From assembly GCA_945890905.1 (NCBI GenBank), contig CAMDDI010000102.1:1-11088 (forward strand): DNA of 11,088 nucleotides. Reading direction: 5' to 3'. Numbering within the stretch: the first letter of the stretch is position 1; each line of letters begins with the position of its first letter. Shown here piece after piece: positions 1-7,763 of the stretch. Under the pieces are notes generated by a model that saw only the letters and a list, made by a program, of their open reading frames with translations, made no database searches and was not told the DNA's origin. The DNA is from Bacteriovorax stolpii (GTDB taxonomy: Bacteria; Bdellovibrionota; Bacteriovoracia; Bacteriovoracales; Bacteriovoracaceae). A program made the position numbers and the translations under genes.

Positions 1-400
1 TGCTTCCAATTTTTTTATCCTGCACAGTGATGGTGATATCCGCGATACCGGCGAGACCAAGTTCATCCGTGGCAATAAAATTGGCAAATTGAAGGTTGCT
101 GATTTTAGAATCACCAACAAATGATCCGGTTTTATAAGAGTGTCCACCCGCTTTTACGTCCAGCTGAGCACCAATAGCTTTACCAATAATCGAAGCACAC
201 CCTCTAGGGCTTTGAAGCTGAGTTTCAACAAGCTTAGCAATGGACATACTATCCATGCGAGAGCTAAATTTCGTTTTCCCACTCTCCATATCACCAATGA
301 GCTTCGCACCACCAAGACCAATGGCCGCAGTGATACCAATCCCGATAAGGATCTCAGGAAGAGTAAAGCCTTTTTGATCAAAAATATTTTTCAACTTCAT
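1..400 (-). CDS. Type IV prepilin-like protein (3' end beyond window)
   Basis: Pilin-like subunit expected to be processed by a PilD-type prepilin peptidase and assembled into a type IV pilus or type II secretion-like pseudopilus. From the ATG at 400 I translate about 133 residues with no stop before the window edge, so the gene is incomplete. Residues 1-11 are a short basic leader ending in Gly11. The cleavage site is KG/FTLPE, with the conserved Glu at mature position +5, followed by a hydrophobic helix (ILIGIGITAAIGLGGAKLIG). The start has a good Shine-Dalgarno (AGGAG, complement of 405-409, 4 nt spacing). It begins 18 bp after the stop of the upstream pilin gene, so the two are almost surely co-transcribed. 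The pattern 'PRGCASIIGKAIGAQ' after the helix matches 'PKACSLNFKDKALGAE' in the neighbour, so the two look like diverged paralogues. Whether it is a major or minor pilin cannot be told. Confidence 0.88.
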   Translation of the reverse strand, partial: MKLKNIFDQKGFTLPEILIGIGITAAIGLGGAKLIGDMESGKTKFSSRMDSMSIAKLVETQLQSPRGCASIIGKAIGAQLDVKAGGHSYKTGSFVGDSKISNLQFANFIATDELGLAGIADITITVQDKKIGS

Positions 401-418
401 AAAACTCCTGGTCCACTA

Positions 419-1897
419 CTAGTCACATTTGTACATATACTCGTTCTGCATACCGTATGATTGCATCGCACACATTCCACCATCACTTGCGCCACCGCTA
501 TTGGTCGAAACATCTCGGCGGCACTCAATACGTGGATCATCCACATCAGTTCCTGACCAATCAATTGGACTATTCCCAATTAAGGTCGCAGTTTCAGTTT
601 TTGAACAACATCGGGCATTGGGTCGATTTGATTTGAATCCATCTCCTGGCTTAATAGGATTTCTTTCTTCAAATTCACAAGTACAATTACCGTTAGCGTT
701 TAACTGTAAAGTTTGGATATAAGTGTCGGTTTCAGTACCAGCGGGCAAACATTCTGTTTCACAATTTTTTGCTCCGGCCACCCCTGGCTTGGTTTCAACT
801 TCTGTTGAACCAGCATCAAGACAAGTGCGACGTTGCTCGAAAGTTGTTCCTATACATTTATCAGCAGGACTTGGATCCCAGCCTGACCAAGATGAACAAG
901 CTCCTCCCGTCGTTCCACCGGTTGTGGTTGTTCCACCCGTTGTAGATCCACCGGTGGTTGTGCCACCAGTTGTAGATCCACCGGTGGTTGTTCCACCAGT
1001 GGTTGTTCCACCAGTTGTTGTTCCACCAGTGGTTGTTCCACCAGTGGTTGTTCCACCAGTGGTTGTTCCACCCGTGGTTGTTCCACCAGTGGTTGTTCCA
1101 CCAGTGGTTGTTCCACCCGTGGTCGAAGTCCCTCCAGTAGAGGCTCCACCAGACGATCCACCTGTAGTTAAACAAACCACTCTCCCAACTGCATCGAAGC
1201 CTTTAATATGGCCACCACCGCAAGTTTGGAAAGCATCAATGGGCATACATTTACTTGTATCTGCATTGTAAAATAAAAATTGATGATACTGGTTACAGTA
1301 GAGGCGCTTAACTTCGCTTAAAAGATTGGTGTAGTTGTTATCACAATTGGTATCCCCTGTCGGATCTGCATCGAGACACATTCCCTTCATCAAAATTTCA
1401 GCAGATAACGTTGATGGGTCTAGACACTTAGTCACCACACCAGAAGTAACTTCAGTAAAAAGGTTAATGTACTTAACTTGTCTTTCACTACCAGCGGATT
1501 TTTTATTAGTTTTATCAAAAGTCAGAACCAGAGTTGTGCGTTTTAAGGCCTCACGGTGCTCGCCAATATTTATTCCTGAAAGTGTATAATCTGTAGTTCT
1601 AGAAATCTGCCCAATGGTGATGATGGCGACACCTTGAGAATTCACTAAGCTCTGTATTTCAGCACCCAAGGCTTTATCTTTAAAATTCAGTGAACACGCT
1701 TTCGGATCACTCACAGCTTCTTTAATCAAACCCATCGTGCGCGAGAGATTAGATTTGTTAACAGTAGTTTTAACCGCAACGTTTTGAACTTCACCAAGCT
1801 TCATGGCACCAAGACCCACAGCTGAAAGAAGGCCCATAGCGATCATCCCTTCAATCAGAGAGACCCCTAGTTCTTTAATATCAGCAAATCTTTTCAT
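419..1897 (-). CDS. Modular type IV prepilin-like protein with TTTGG repeat linker and Cys-rich C-terminal domain
   Basis: A 492-residue pilin-like surface protein. The ATG at 1897 is chosen over one 38 codons upstream because it gives a classic 11-residue leader (MKRFADIKELG) cut before VSLIE (Glu at +5) and a hydrophobic helix to about residue 34. A weak AGGG lies 7 nt upstream of it. Residues 35-250 form a pilin-like domain with eight cysteines. Residues about 258-328 are a Gly/Thr/Ser linker of GGTTT pentapeptides. Residues 334-492 form a separate domain with twelve cysteines that opens with 'CSSWSGWDPSPADKC' and 'FEQRRTC', which recalls the W-x-x-W...C...R-x-C pattern of thrombospondin type 1 modules; this is a resemblance by eye only. 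An even cysteine number in each block fits disulfides formed in the periplasm. It is probably a minor pilin or pilus-tip adhesin: the stalk would anchor in the pilus and the linker would project the tip. It is followed by a paralogous pilin gene 18 bp downstream. Confidence 0.88.
   Translation of the reverse strand: MKRFADIKELGVSLIEGMIAMGLLSAVGLGAMKLGEVQNVAVKTTVNKSNLSRTMGLIKEAVSDPKACSLNFKDKALGAEIQSLVNSQGVAIITIGQISRTTDYTLSGINIGEHREALKRTTLVLTFDKTNKKSAGSERQVKYINLFTEVTSGVVTKCLDPSTLSAEILMKGMCLDADPTGDTNCDNNYTNLLSEVKRLYCNQYHQFLFYNADTSKCMPIDAFQTCGGGHIKGFDAVGRVVCLTTGGSSGGASTGGTSTTGGTTTGGTTTGGTTTGGTTTGGTTTGGTTTGGTTTGGTTTGGTTTGGSTTGGTTTGGSTTGGTTTTGGTTGGACSSWSGWDPSPADKCIGTTFEQRRTCLDAGSTEVETKPGVAGAKNCETECLPAGTETDTYIQTLQLNANGNCTCEFEERNPIKPGDGFKSNRPNARCCSKTETATLIGNSPIDWSGTDVDDPRIECRRDVSTNSGGASDGGMCAMQSYGMQNEYMYKCD
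913..1125 (-). repeat. 15-bp in-frame tandem repeat coding GGTTT/GGSTT pentapeptides
   Basis: Fourteen consecutive units occupy this tract: one 18-bp unit (913-930) followed by thirteen 15-bp units. The plus-strand consensus is ttccaccagtggttg. Central units are identical or differ by one base; edge units (931-990) carry gtag or atcc variants that change Thr to Ser. All unit lengths are multiples of three, so gain or loss of units would change linker length without a frameshift. Each unit contains small dyads (CCAC-CA-GTGG and GGTGG-TTGTT-CCACC), which could favour slippage during replication. Confidence 0.95.
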
Positions 1898-1936
1898 AAA
1901 AATGCCCTGGTAACGTGTATGAATTTCTATATGTTT

Positions 1937-1965
1937 ATTATCTCTGGAAACTGAAAATGTGCAAA
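1937..1965 (-). promoter_or_regulatory. Candidate sigma70-type promoter for the pilin pair
   Basis: On the minus strand TTTGCA (1965-1960) is followed after exactly 17 nt by GATAAT (1942-1937). This is 4/6 and 5/6 agreement with the -35 and -10 consensus. Transcription would start near 1930, leaving a leader of about 33 nt before the ATG at 1897. It is the best-placed candidate in the 150-bp gap and would give the pilin genes their own transcript, separate from the protease unit. Confidence 0.4.
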
Positions 1966-1980
1966 GGAACAATGACTTAC

Positions 1981-2019
1981 ACCATTTGGAGAGCCCACAA
2001 TTTGTGGGCACCCCATGGT
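1981..2019 (-). terminator. Strong imperfect stem-loop downstream of the S8 protease gene (possible atypical terminator)
   Basis: Read on the minus strand the element pairs ACCAU with AUGGU, then GGGG with CUCC, then a U-U mismatch, then GCCCAC with GUGGGC around an AAAUU loop, with an AA bulge near the base: 15 pairs in 39 nt. One of these is a G-U pair in minus-strand RNA but an A-C mismatch in plus-strand RNA, which favours it acting on the minus transcript. It begins 28 nt past the protease stop codon. No U-tract follows, so it is not a standard intrinsic terminator; it may stop transcription weakly or protect the 3' end of the mRNA. Confidence 0.45.
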
Positions 2020-2047
2020 TCTCGGAGAGAATTACTCAAGAATGGAT

Positions 2048-4678
2048 TTAGAGCTTAATAAACTTCATTTCAAATTCGTCCTGGCCAAGGGGGCAGAATA
2101 CCGGCAAAACCAGAATTTGATCTTTGAAAACAGGCTGTTGAGTTACACATCGAGTGGGAACTTCATAACTTATAGTTTGTCCCATCTTGGTTACATCTAC
2201 GTAGTTAGTATTAAGCTTAGTCCCGTCTACCAACTGAACCAGGCCTTCTGGGGTCTTGAGATTAACCACTGAGGCGAGGAAATCTTGAGAAGTTAAGAAA
2301 TCAAAACGGTCCACCACGGTTTCTGTCTGACTTAAAAGAATACCTTTGGCATCAAACTGCAAATAAACAAGTTTTTGAAAAGACTGAAGCACGGTTAAAT
2401 AACCCTTCTCATTTTTTACAGTCCCTAAGATATCAATCAAAGGATCAAAGCGATTAGTCTGAGAAAATTTCAAACTAATTCCTGAGAGCAGGTATCCGCG
2501 ATACTCATAAGGAGTAAGAAAGCCTTGAAGAATGTCGAGACTTGAATTAAGGACTTGTTGTTTTCTTGTACCATCTAAAAGAAGCTTATCAAATTGTGGG
2601 GCCCACCGTGCATTCTGAGTTTGAATATTAACTAAGGCGAATTTTGCCCCAATTTTTACTAAAAGATCATCGCCGAGCTTATGGAAAAGAACTGTTTCCG
2701 GAAGGTAGCGCAGGTTCAAGGATTTTTGCCAGTTAGAAGAATTTTCTAGAATTCGCACATCATATTTATAATTGGCCCCATCCGCTACGGCACTCAGTTC
2801 ATAGTAATGAAGGGCGCGTCCAGAAACCGGAGCATCCCAAGGAGAATTTGAAGATATAGCATAACCCACATTGAGAAAGCGCAAAGTGGGCGGAAGATCT
2901 TTTTGTATGACTAGATCAAATTCTTGATAGTTAAGAATCGTGAGAGTAGGTTTAAAACTTGTTTCTTTATAGATCTCTTTTAACTGATGATCAAAAAATC
3001 GGTAAGTAATAATCTTATCGCACAAGCTCTCTAACATGATGTCATTGATGCCATCGTTATTGAGATTTCCCTGCCAAGTTCTAAGAATTGAGCAACCTTC
3101 TTTAGGGGATAGTTTTCCGGCCACTACATTTTCTTCAAAGATGGTGAGCTCTTTTCCAAGCATCACACCATAGTATGGGGCGACTTGAGATCCTGGAAGA
3201 GCGGTGAGAGTCGCAAGTCTTGAGCGGCCGCCATTTCGAGTGTTCACAACTAACTGAGTTGATTGAGGGGCCACCAGAACCACAGCATGTTCTGGAAGCT
3301 GATTTAAAACTTTAAGTTTAAGGGCAACAGTCTGATCCCCAACTTTTAGATCGCAATTCATTTCAAGGGCTGAAGTAGTGAGAGTTCCTGCATAATTGAT
3401 AACTTGTTCTTCACTATATTTGAGGGCAACATTTCTTTGAGACAGATCAATCACAGCATTTTGACAAGATAACTGCACTTTTCTTGAAGTGGCCTGAAGA
3501 CCATAATTACGAAGAGGAATGTCTAAAGTAAATCTTCCATTCTCTTTTAAAGTGATGCTCGAGATACCTTTAAGCACCGGATATACTAGTTCCGTATTTT
3601 TTAAATTAATTGAATGATCAAGATGAAAAAGTCCTTTCAAACCTTTTCTTTGAAGGGCCGAATCAGCACCCAACATAAGCCTGGCATAAGTGGTATCAGC
3701 ACTCTCTTCTGGATAGGCCCCTTTAAGAATGGCCATGGCAGCAGAAATAAAAGGTGCTGCTTGAGACGTTCCGTTTTTAAAATCATATCCCTTTCGACTT
3801 ATCTGGGTAGGTGTGAGTTCATAAGGAATAGTACTCAGAATTCTCTCACCTGGAGCAAAGATATCAACCTGCATTCCCCAGTTTGAAAACCTTGCCACTT
3901 CCCCATTGGCACGAAGAGCACCCACACAGATCACACCTTCTAACTTACAAGGAAAGATAGTCGCGCGCTGGGAACTATTTCCTGCAGCTGATACGACAGC
4001 AATGCCTTGAGCAATGGCGGCCTTAATGGTGTTCTCAAGTTCAAAGGACATAAACGATTTAGGCCAACCCACACTTAAATGAATCACATCCACTTTCTGG
4101 GCCATGGCATATTGAAATGCTTTATTTAAACGCGTTGAAAGTGGGGCCGCAATTTGTGGTCCACCTTGCCTTCCTTCATTGGCAGCAAAAACTTTGAGAG
4201 GAAGAAATTTAAAGTTACCTTTAATTCCTGACAGTACTGACTGCATGATTCCTGTGACGTGAGTGCCGTGACCATCTAAATCTTCAGCTAAGTTGTTATC
4301 ACTTACAAAGTTCCAACCAGCACAATCTCCCTTCATTCCGTTACCATCACGGTCTTCGAGATTTTGCGGAGGGATGCTGTTACCAGCATTACATTCGGCA
4401 GAGTTATAAAAGATTGAGTCTTTGAGTTCCGGGTGCTTGATATCAAAGCCACCATCAATGACTGCAATCACAATATCTTTTTTTAGAGTAATAGAAGGAA
4501 TAACTTCACGTCCCCAGTTCATAGATGGACTGGCCGTTAAGCGCTCATCATGAAGATCATCGATGCTAACTAAGACTTCTTGTCCATTAGGATCTAAGTA
4601 CCAGCGGTACTCATCCATTGAGGACTGAGCAAGGCTTGTTTGAGACAATACTAAAAGAAGAAGTAATGATTTTTTCAT
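2048..4678 (-). CDS. Secreted subtilisin-like (S8) serine protease with long C-terminal extension
   Basis: An exported serine endopeptidase of 876 residues. Residues 1-18 (MKKSLLLLLVLSQTSLAQ) are a Sec signal peptide. The S8 triad is clear: Asp75 in IAVIDGG, His137 in DGHGTHVTG and Ser305 in NGTSQAAP, with the oxyanion Asn234 in AAGN. An acidic Asp/Asn/Gly-rich loop before GWNF (about 108-123) is typical of calcium-stabilised subtilases. Only about 50 residues separate the signal peptide from the catalytic Asp region, so no full I9-type propeptide is evident. Residues 360-876 are about 500 extra residues of apparent beta-rich character. They include 'NLNNDGINDIML' (538-549), resembling an FG-GAP/VCBS calcium loop; the rest I cannot assign. 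Ten cysteines could form disulfides. The ATG overlaps the stop of the upstream 989-residue gene (ATGA), so translation is probably coupled; GGAAG just upstream can serve as Shine-Dalgarno. The substrate is unknown; candidates are the co-encoded protein, surface proteins or prey proteins. Confidence 0.93.
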   Translation of the reverse strand: MKKSLLLLLVLSQTSLAQSSMDEYRWYLDPNGQEVLVSIDDLHDERLTASPSMNWGREVIPSITLKKDIVIAVIDGGFDIKHPELKDSIFYNSAECNAGNSIPPQNLEDRDGNGMKGDCAGWNFVSDNNLAEDLDGHGTHVTGIMQSVLSGIKGNFKFLPLKVFAANEGRQGGPQIAAPLSTRLNKAFQYAMAQKVDVIHLSVGWPKSFMSFELENTIKAAIAQGIAVVSAAGNSSQRATIFPCKLEGVICVGALRANGEVARFSNWGMQVDIFAPGERILSTIPYELTPTQISRKGYDFKNGTSQAAPFISAAMAILKGAYPEESADTTYARLMLGADSALQRKGLKGLFHLDHSINLKNTELVYPVLKGISSITLKENGRFTLDIPLRNYGLQATSRKVQLSCQNAVIDLSQRNVALKYSEEQVINYAGTLTTSALEMNCDLKVGDQTVALKLKVLNQLPEHAVVLVAPQSTQLVVNTRNGGRSRLATLTALPGSQVAPYYGVMLGKELTIFEENVVAGKLSPKEGCSILRTWQGNLNNDGINDIMLESLCDKIITYRFFDHQLKEIYKETSFKPTLTILNYQEFDLVIQKDLPPTLRFLNVGYAISSNSPWDAPVSGRALHYYELSAVADGANYKYDVRILENSSNWQKSLNLRYLPETVLFHKLGDDLLVKIGAKFALVNIQTQNARWAPQFDKLLLDGTRKQQVLNSSLDILQGFLTPYEYRGYLLSGISLKFSQTNRFDPLIDILGTVKNEKGYLTVLQSFQKLVYLQFDAKGILLSQTETVVDRFDFLTSQDFLASVVNLKTPEGLVQLVDGTKLNTNYVDVTKMGQTISYEVPTRCVTQQPVFKDQILVLPVFCPLGQDEFEMKFIKL

Positions 4679-7644
4679 ATGGCCACTTCCATCATCCAGC
4701 TTGCAGTTAGTTCCCCTTCCATGATTCCCCAGTTTTCAATGACCCGGGAAGTTGGTGTGGAGTGAAGTGGCAGTGGAAGAGTTCCATACACGTTAGAGAA
4801 AATCGCAGAATCACCGTTTTCATCACCTTGCCTGAAGCCTTCAATACGACCTTGATAAGAAATATTCTCAGATCCCACAAGCTCTTCTAACGCTTTTAGA
4901 GTGGCGCGGTCTTGAAAAGTTTTAAGCCAAGAGTGGAGATCTTTCATCCCTTCAGAAGGATTGGCGAGTTTGAGTCCGTCTCTGATTTTTTTAAGACTGT
5001 TTGAGAGGTTGCGAGCTGTGCGATCAACTTCTTCTCTAGGAGCATTGGCCGGCATATAGCGATCGAGAAGAGATTTAACTTGAGTGGCCGTTGCATTAGT
5101 GACCTGGGCACTTCCCTCTTGAGTCAATGTATACTGATAACTAATTTGATAAAGCAGAATCGAATTGGTGTTCACCACGGTAATAGGATCAAAGAGTTTT
5201 CTGCCTACTTCGCGGTTAATGAGAGCGATTTTATCTTTAATGCTATTGGGTCCAGCTCTCCATCCATTTAAAATCCTGCGGTAAGATGTGATAAGTCTTG
5301 ATCCGTCATATTCACTGCTAAATATTTTATTTTTTGCTTTACCACCCACACTAAAACCAGGATTAAGCGACATCACATCTGAAACTGAAGCGTCGTACTT
5401 TAAAATTGTCTGAATCAAAGTGTTAACTGAGTCTCTAGTGTACCCTTCAAAATCAGTTCCAAAGGTTGTGGCGTCATAGCGCCGGAAGATTTGTTTTTTC
5501 TCTCCACCCAATGCATGCTCAAGCATGAGAGACTGGTTAGATCCAAACTGGTTTCTCTTCCAAACTAAGAAAGCAAAATTTGAAGAATTTCCGTGAATAG
5601 TACCTTCTACCTTATAAGGTTTGACCACATCTTGAAGAGCATCGTGGTTAAGAGAAAAAATACTCTGTCTTAGGGCCTTTAGAGTTTGAACAGTTACGTC
5701 CCCAGAATTGAGAGACACTGGATAGAACTGGGTTTCAAGAGTCGCGCGATTCCAGTTGCCTCGCAAAGAGACAATCGGAACATAAGAGCGAAGTTTTAGA
5801 GAAACGATAAGTTTTAAATTCTTGCCCGTATCTTGATAGATCTGGAACATGTTTTCGCTCGGACGGTGAAGATGAAAGCGCGAGAGCATGGTGCGGTTAG
5901 CTTGCACGCGGGCGTATACTTTTAAAAGATCTGGGGGCAATTGGGCAAATTGACTTAAGCTCAATCCCAGTTCCGCGTAGATATTAGGAACAATTGAATC
6001 AGTCACAATGAATGACTCACCCACTGCAAGAGCACCTTTGAGTTCTCCCACAATACTTTGAATCACCATTTCATTTTGGGGTCCCACAGTGGTGAGCTGA
6101 TCAATTTTTTTCCCGATGTTTTTAAGAAGCATGGGAACATACATATTTTTATAGGGCTCTTTGAGAGATTTCTTGAGGCTCAGCACTGGTTTAATATGTG
6201 AATACACACGCTGGAACACAAGACTTGCTCCACCTTTCACAGTCAAATTTGGCTCATCTAAAATCCCTTCAATCCCCGACATCACACCCGCATCCATACT
6301 GATGCCGAAGTTGTCTACTAATTGAACTTTATTATTTGTTCCCAAATAAGTTCCGGTTATGATGTCCCGAGAGAGAATGATGTTGGCGTGAAAAGTAGGA
6401 ATCGCAATGGCCTGAGTTGAGAAATAAGGCCCATCTTTATCAATAATCTTTGTAAGCTTATCAACATAATCATTTTCATCATCAGTGCCGAATAAATTAT
6501 TGAGCTGAGAGATCGCCCCATTGATGAGTTCAGACTGACCTTGGCTCAGAGCAAATGAACCTAGTTCAGTTGATGAGAAAGGAGATTCAGGATCACCATA
6601 AGAAAAGCGACCTGCGTATCCCGGAAAAAACTCTTGAACAATTTCTCCTTTCACAAGCTCTTTTCCAGAATCCACTTCAGCACTAAATTCAATTTTTTGG
6701 GCATCGAGATTTAATATTTCCATCAAGTCATTACGGCGGGAGATGATTTTTTCCACCATGAGCTTTTCCACACTCACAGGAAGCCTCGCCTGATTCACAA
6801 TCTCTACAAAATCTGCGCGACTTAATTTTGAAATACGACGGCCAATCCAGCGGGCATCTTCCCAGCTTGTGCCATATCCCGTATCGAGATCCTGAGTATG
6901 ATAGAGCTTGATGTTTTCCAGCACGACCCGTCCTGCCTGCCAAGGCATCAGATTTGTCGACTCGGTTGAATCCACCAAGGCCAAGGGAACATAAGGACTA
7001 CGCAAAAGTCTGCGGCCTTGATGAATCTCTGGGGCCATGATCCCTGTGGCAAGATTATAGATGGCCGAATCTGGAGTAAGGGCCAGAGCATCTTGAATTG
7101 AGAGAGTGAGATTGTCTTGTCCAGTGACCCAACGTTCAGCACCGGCCATAAGTTTATCTTTCATATCTTCTTTAAAGAGATCGCGGTCAATGGAGTCAAC
7201 AAAGTTGAGTTTAAAACTGGGCACCCAAGACATGGGTTGAGTTTCATATCCAAGCTTGGCGAGAATATTTCTGCGAAGTAAAAAGTTGTGAACTTTTTTT
7301 GATAAAATAATAATTAACTCGCGACGAGAACTCGTTTGAACGCTAAAGCGCAACTGTCCGCTGCGACTGGGAAGGGACTTAATATATGTGAGCTGCTCTC
7401 CTGCTCTGACTAATTCAATCACAGGAATTGTTTTGCGCCTGGGATTCCAGATGTTGGTAGCTGGATCAGGATCCAATAAAGAAATATCCACACCTTTGAG
7501 GGCCTGATTGTGGGCCTCATCGGGAGTCATAGAGAGATCTGATGCTGCTTCAATAGAATAGAACCGTGGAATAAGTCCGGGGATCATCTCTTGAGCGTAG
7601 GCGTGGGAAATAAGCAGTAATAAAAATACGAGAGTTTTAACCAT
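4675..7644 (-). CDS. Large exported protein of unknown family, cysteine-free
   Basis: I do not recognise this 989-residue protein. The ATG at 7644 is preferred over one 14 codons upstream because it gives a clean Sec signal peptide (MVKTLVFLLLLISHAYA, cut at AYA/Q) with AAGG 8 nt upstream. The mature chain of about 970 residues contains no cysteine at all, which fits an exported or outer-membrane-associated protein. No further long hydrophobic segment is seen, so it is likely periplasmic, secreted or outer-membrane bound. Residues about 259-314 look helical (TSWEDARWIGRRISKLSRAD onward), as does about 850-925; the middle (about 400-700) alternates in a beta-like way (for example QLVDNFGISMDAGVMSG). 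No catalytic motif was found. The C-terminus (ASWMMEVAI) lacks the terminal aromatic residue usual for beta-barrel proteins. It is the first gene of a two-gene unit, overlapping the S8 protease start by 4 bp, so it may be the protease's substrate, chaperone or anchoring partner. Confidence 0.88.
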   Translation of the reverse strand: MVKTLVFLLLLISHAYAQEMIPGLIPRFYSIEAASDLSMTPDEAHNQALKGVDISLLDPDPATNIWNPRRKTIPVIELVRAGEQLTYIKSLPSRSGQLRFSVQTSSRRELIIILSKKVHNFLLRRNILAKLGYETQPMSWVPSFKLNFVDSIDRDLFKEDMKDKLMAGAERWVTGQDNLTLSIQDALALTPDSAIYNLATGIMAPEIHQGRRLLRSPYVPLALVDSTESTNLMPWQAGRVVLENIKLYHTQDLDTGYGTSWEDARWIGRRISKLSRADFVEIVNQARLPVSVEKLMVEKIISRRNDLMEILNLDAQKIEFSAEVDSGKELVKGEIVQEFFPGYAGRFSYGDPESPFSSTELGSFALSQGQSELINGAISQLNNLFGTDDENDYVDKLTKIIDKDGPYFSTQAIAIPTFHANIILSRDIITGTYLGTNNKVQLVDNFGISMDAGVMSGIEGILDEPNLTVKGGASLVFQRVYSHIKPVLSLKKSLKEPYKNMYVPMLLKNIGKKIDQLTTVGPQNEMVIQSIVGELKGALAVGESFIVTDSIVPNIYAELGLSLSQFAQLPPDLLKVYARVQANRTMLSRFHLHRPSENMFQIYQDTGKNLKLIVSLKLRSYVPIVSLRGNWNRATLETQFYPVSLNSGDVTVQTLKALRQSIFSLNHDALQDVVKPYKVEGTIHGNSSNFAFLVWKRNQFGSNQSLMLEHALGGEKKQIFRRYDATTFGTDFEGYTRDSVNTLIQTILKYDASVSDVMSLNPGFSVGGKAKNKIFSSEYDGSRLITSYRRILNGWRAGPNSIKDKIALINREVGRKLFDPITVVNTNSILLYQISYQYTLTQEGSAQVTNATATQVKSLLDRYMPANAPREEVDRTARNLSNSLKKIRDGLKLANPSEGMKDLHSWLKTFQDRATLKALEELVGSENISYQGRIEGFRQGDENGDSAIFSNVYGTLPLPLHSTPTSRVIENWGIMEGELTASWMMEVAI

Positions 7645-7671
7645 AGTGGCGACCTTGTAGCATAGACCGAT

Positions 7672-7679
7672 GACGCGTC
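7672..7679. promoter_or_regulatory. GACGCGTC palindrome, copy 1
   Basis: A perfect 8-bp palindrome, followed by G, located 28 bp upstream of the ATG of the 989-residue gene and just downstream of the candidate start of transcription. The same nonamer recurs at 8697-8705 upstream of the next gene. It could be an operator half of a shared regulator, but no known family is identified. Confidence 0.25.
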
Positions 7680-7687
7680 GATCCAAA

Positions 7688-7717
7688 ATTGTAATTATTA
7701 CTGAGCTTTAAGGACAA
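7688..7717 (-). promoter_or_regulatory. Candidate promoter of the large-protein/S8 protease unit
   Basis: On the minus strand TTGTCC (7717-7712, 4/6 match) precedes TACAAT (7693-7688, 5/6 match) with an 18-nt spacer. The -35 overlaps the end of the U-tract of the terminator of the upstream gene. Because that terminator is strong, a promoter is needed somewhere in the 71 bp before the ATG at 7644, and this is the best match. The leader would be about 37 nt and would contain the GACGCGTC palindrome near its 5' end. Confidence 0.4.
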
Positions 7718-7739
7718 AAAAAAGGGCCCTCTCGGGCCC
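7716..7739 (-). terminator. Rho-independent terminator of the 282-residue lipoprotein gene
   Basis: On the minus strand GGGCCC (7739-7734), loop GAGA, GGGCCC (7729-7724) is followed directly by eight T (7723-7716). The six-pair all-GC stem, tetraloop and U8 tract form a textbook intrinsic terminator. It lies 24 bp after the stop codon at 7764 and works only in the minus direction, because no T-run follows on the plus strand. Confidence 0.93.
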
Positions 7740-7763
7740 AAATATTAGGAACTTATTTAAGTC

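Noticed and set aside
154..381. Minus-strand 75-codon frame with hydrophobic start (MIKKALLFLRSL)
   Set aside because: It overlaps the pilin gene starting at 400 in another frame; the pilin frame has the prepilin cleavage motif and a Shine-Dalgarno.
913..1125. Regular short repeats resembling a CRISPR array
   Set aside because: Units are contiguous with no spacers, are multiples of three and code a coherent linker.
850..1175. Two other minus-strand frames with VEQPL and WWNNH repeats
   Set aside because: These are alternate-frame readings of the same 15-bp repeat, lying wholly inside the pilin gene.
723..1271. Plus-strand 182-codon frame rich in PPVV repeats
   Set aside because: It is the complement of the GGTTT-coding repeat tract; it has no signal peptide or upstream context, while the minus frame has a full prepilin leader.
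1898..2011. 38-codon N-terminal extension of the modular pilin
   Set aside because: It would place a polar stretch before the prepilin leader and run across the candidate promoter and the lower arm of the stem-loop; the ATG at 1897 gives an 11-residue leader.
2015..2272. Plus-strand 85-codon frame between the pilin and protease genes
   Set aside because: Most of it is antisense to the 3' end of the protease gene, and it has no recognisable features.
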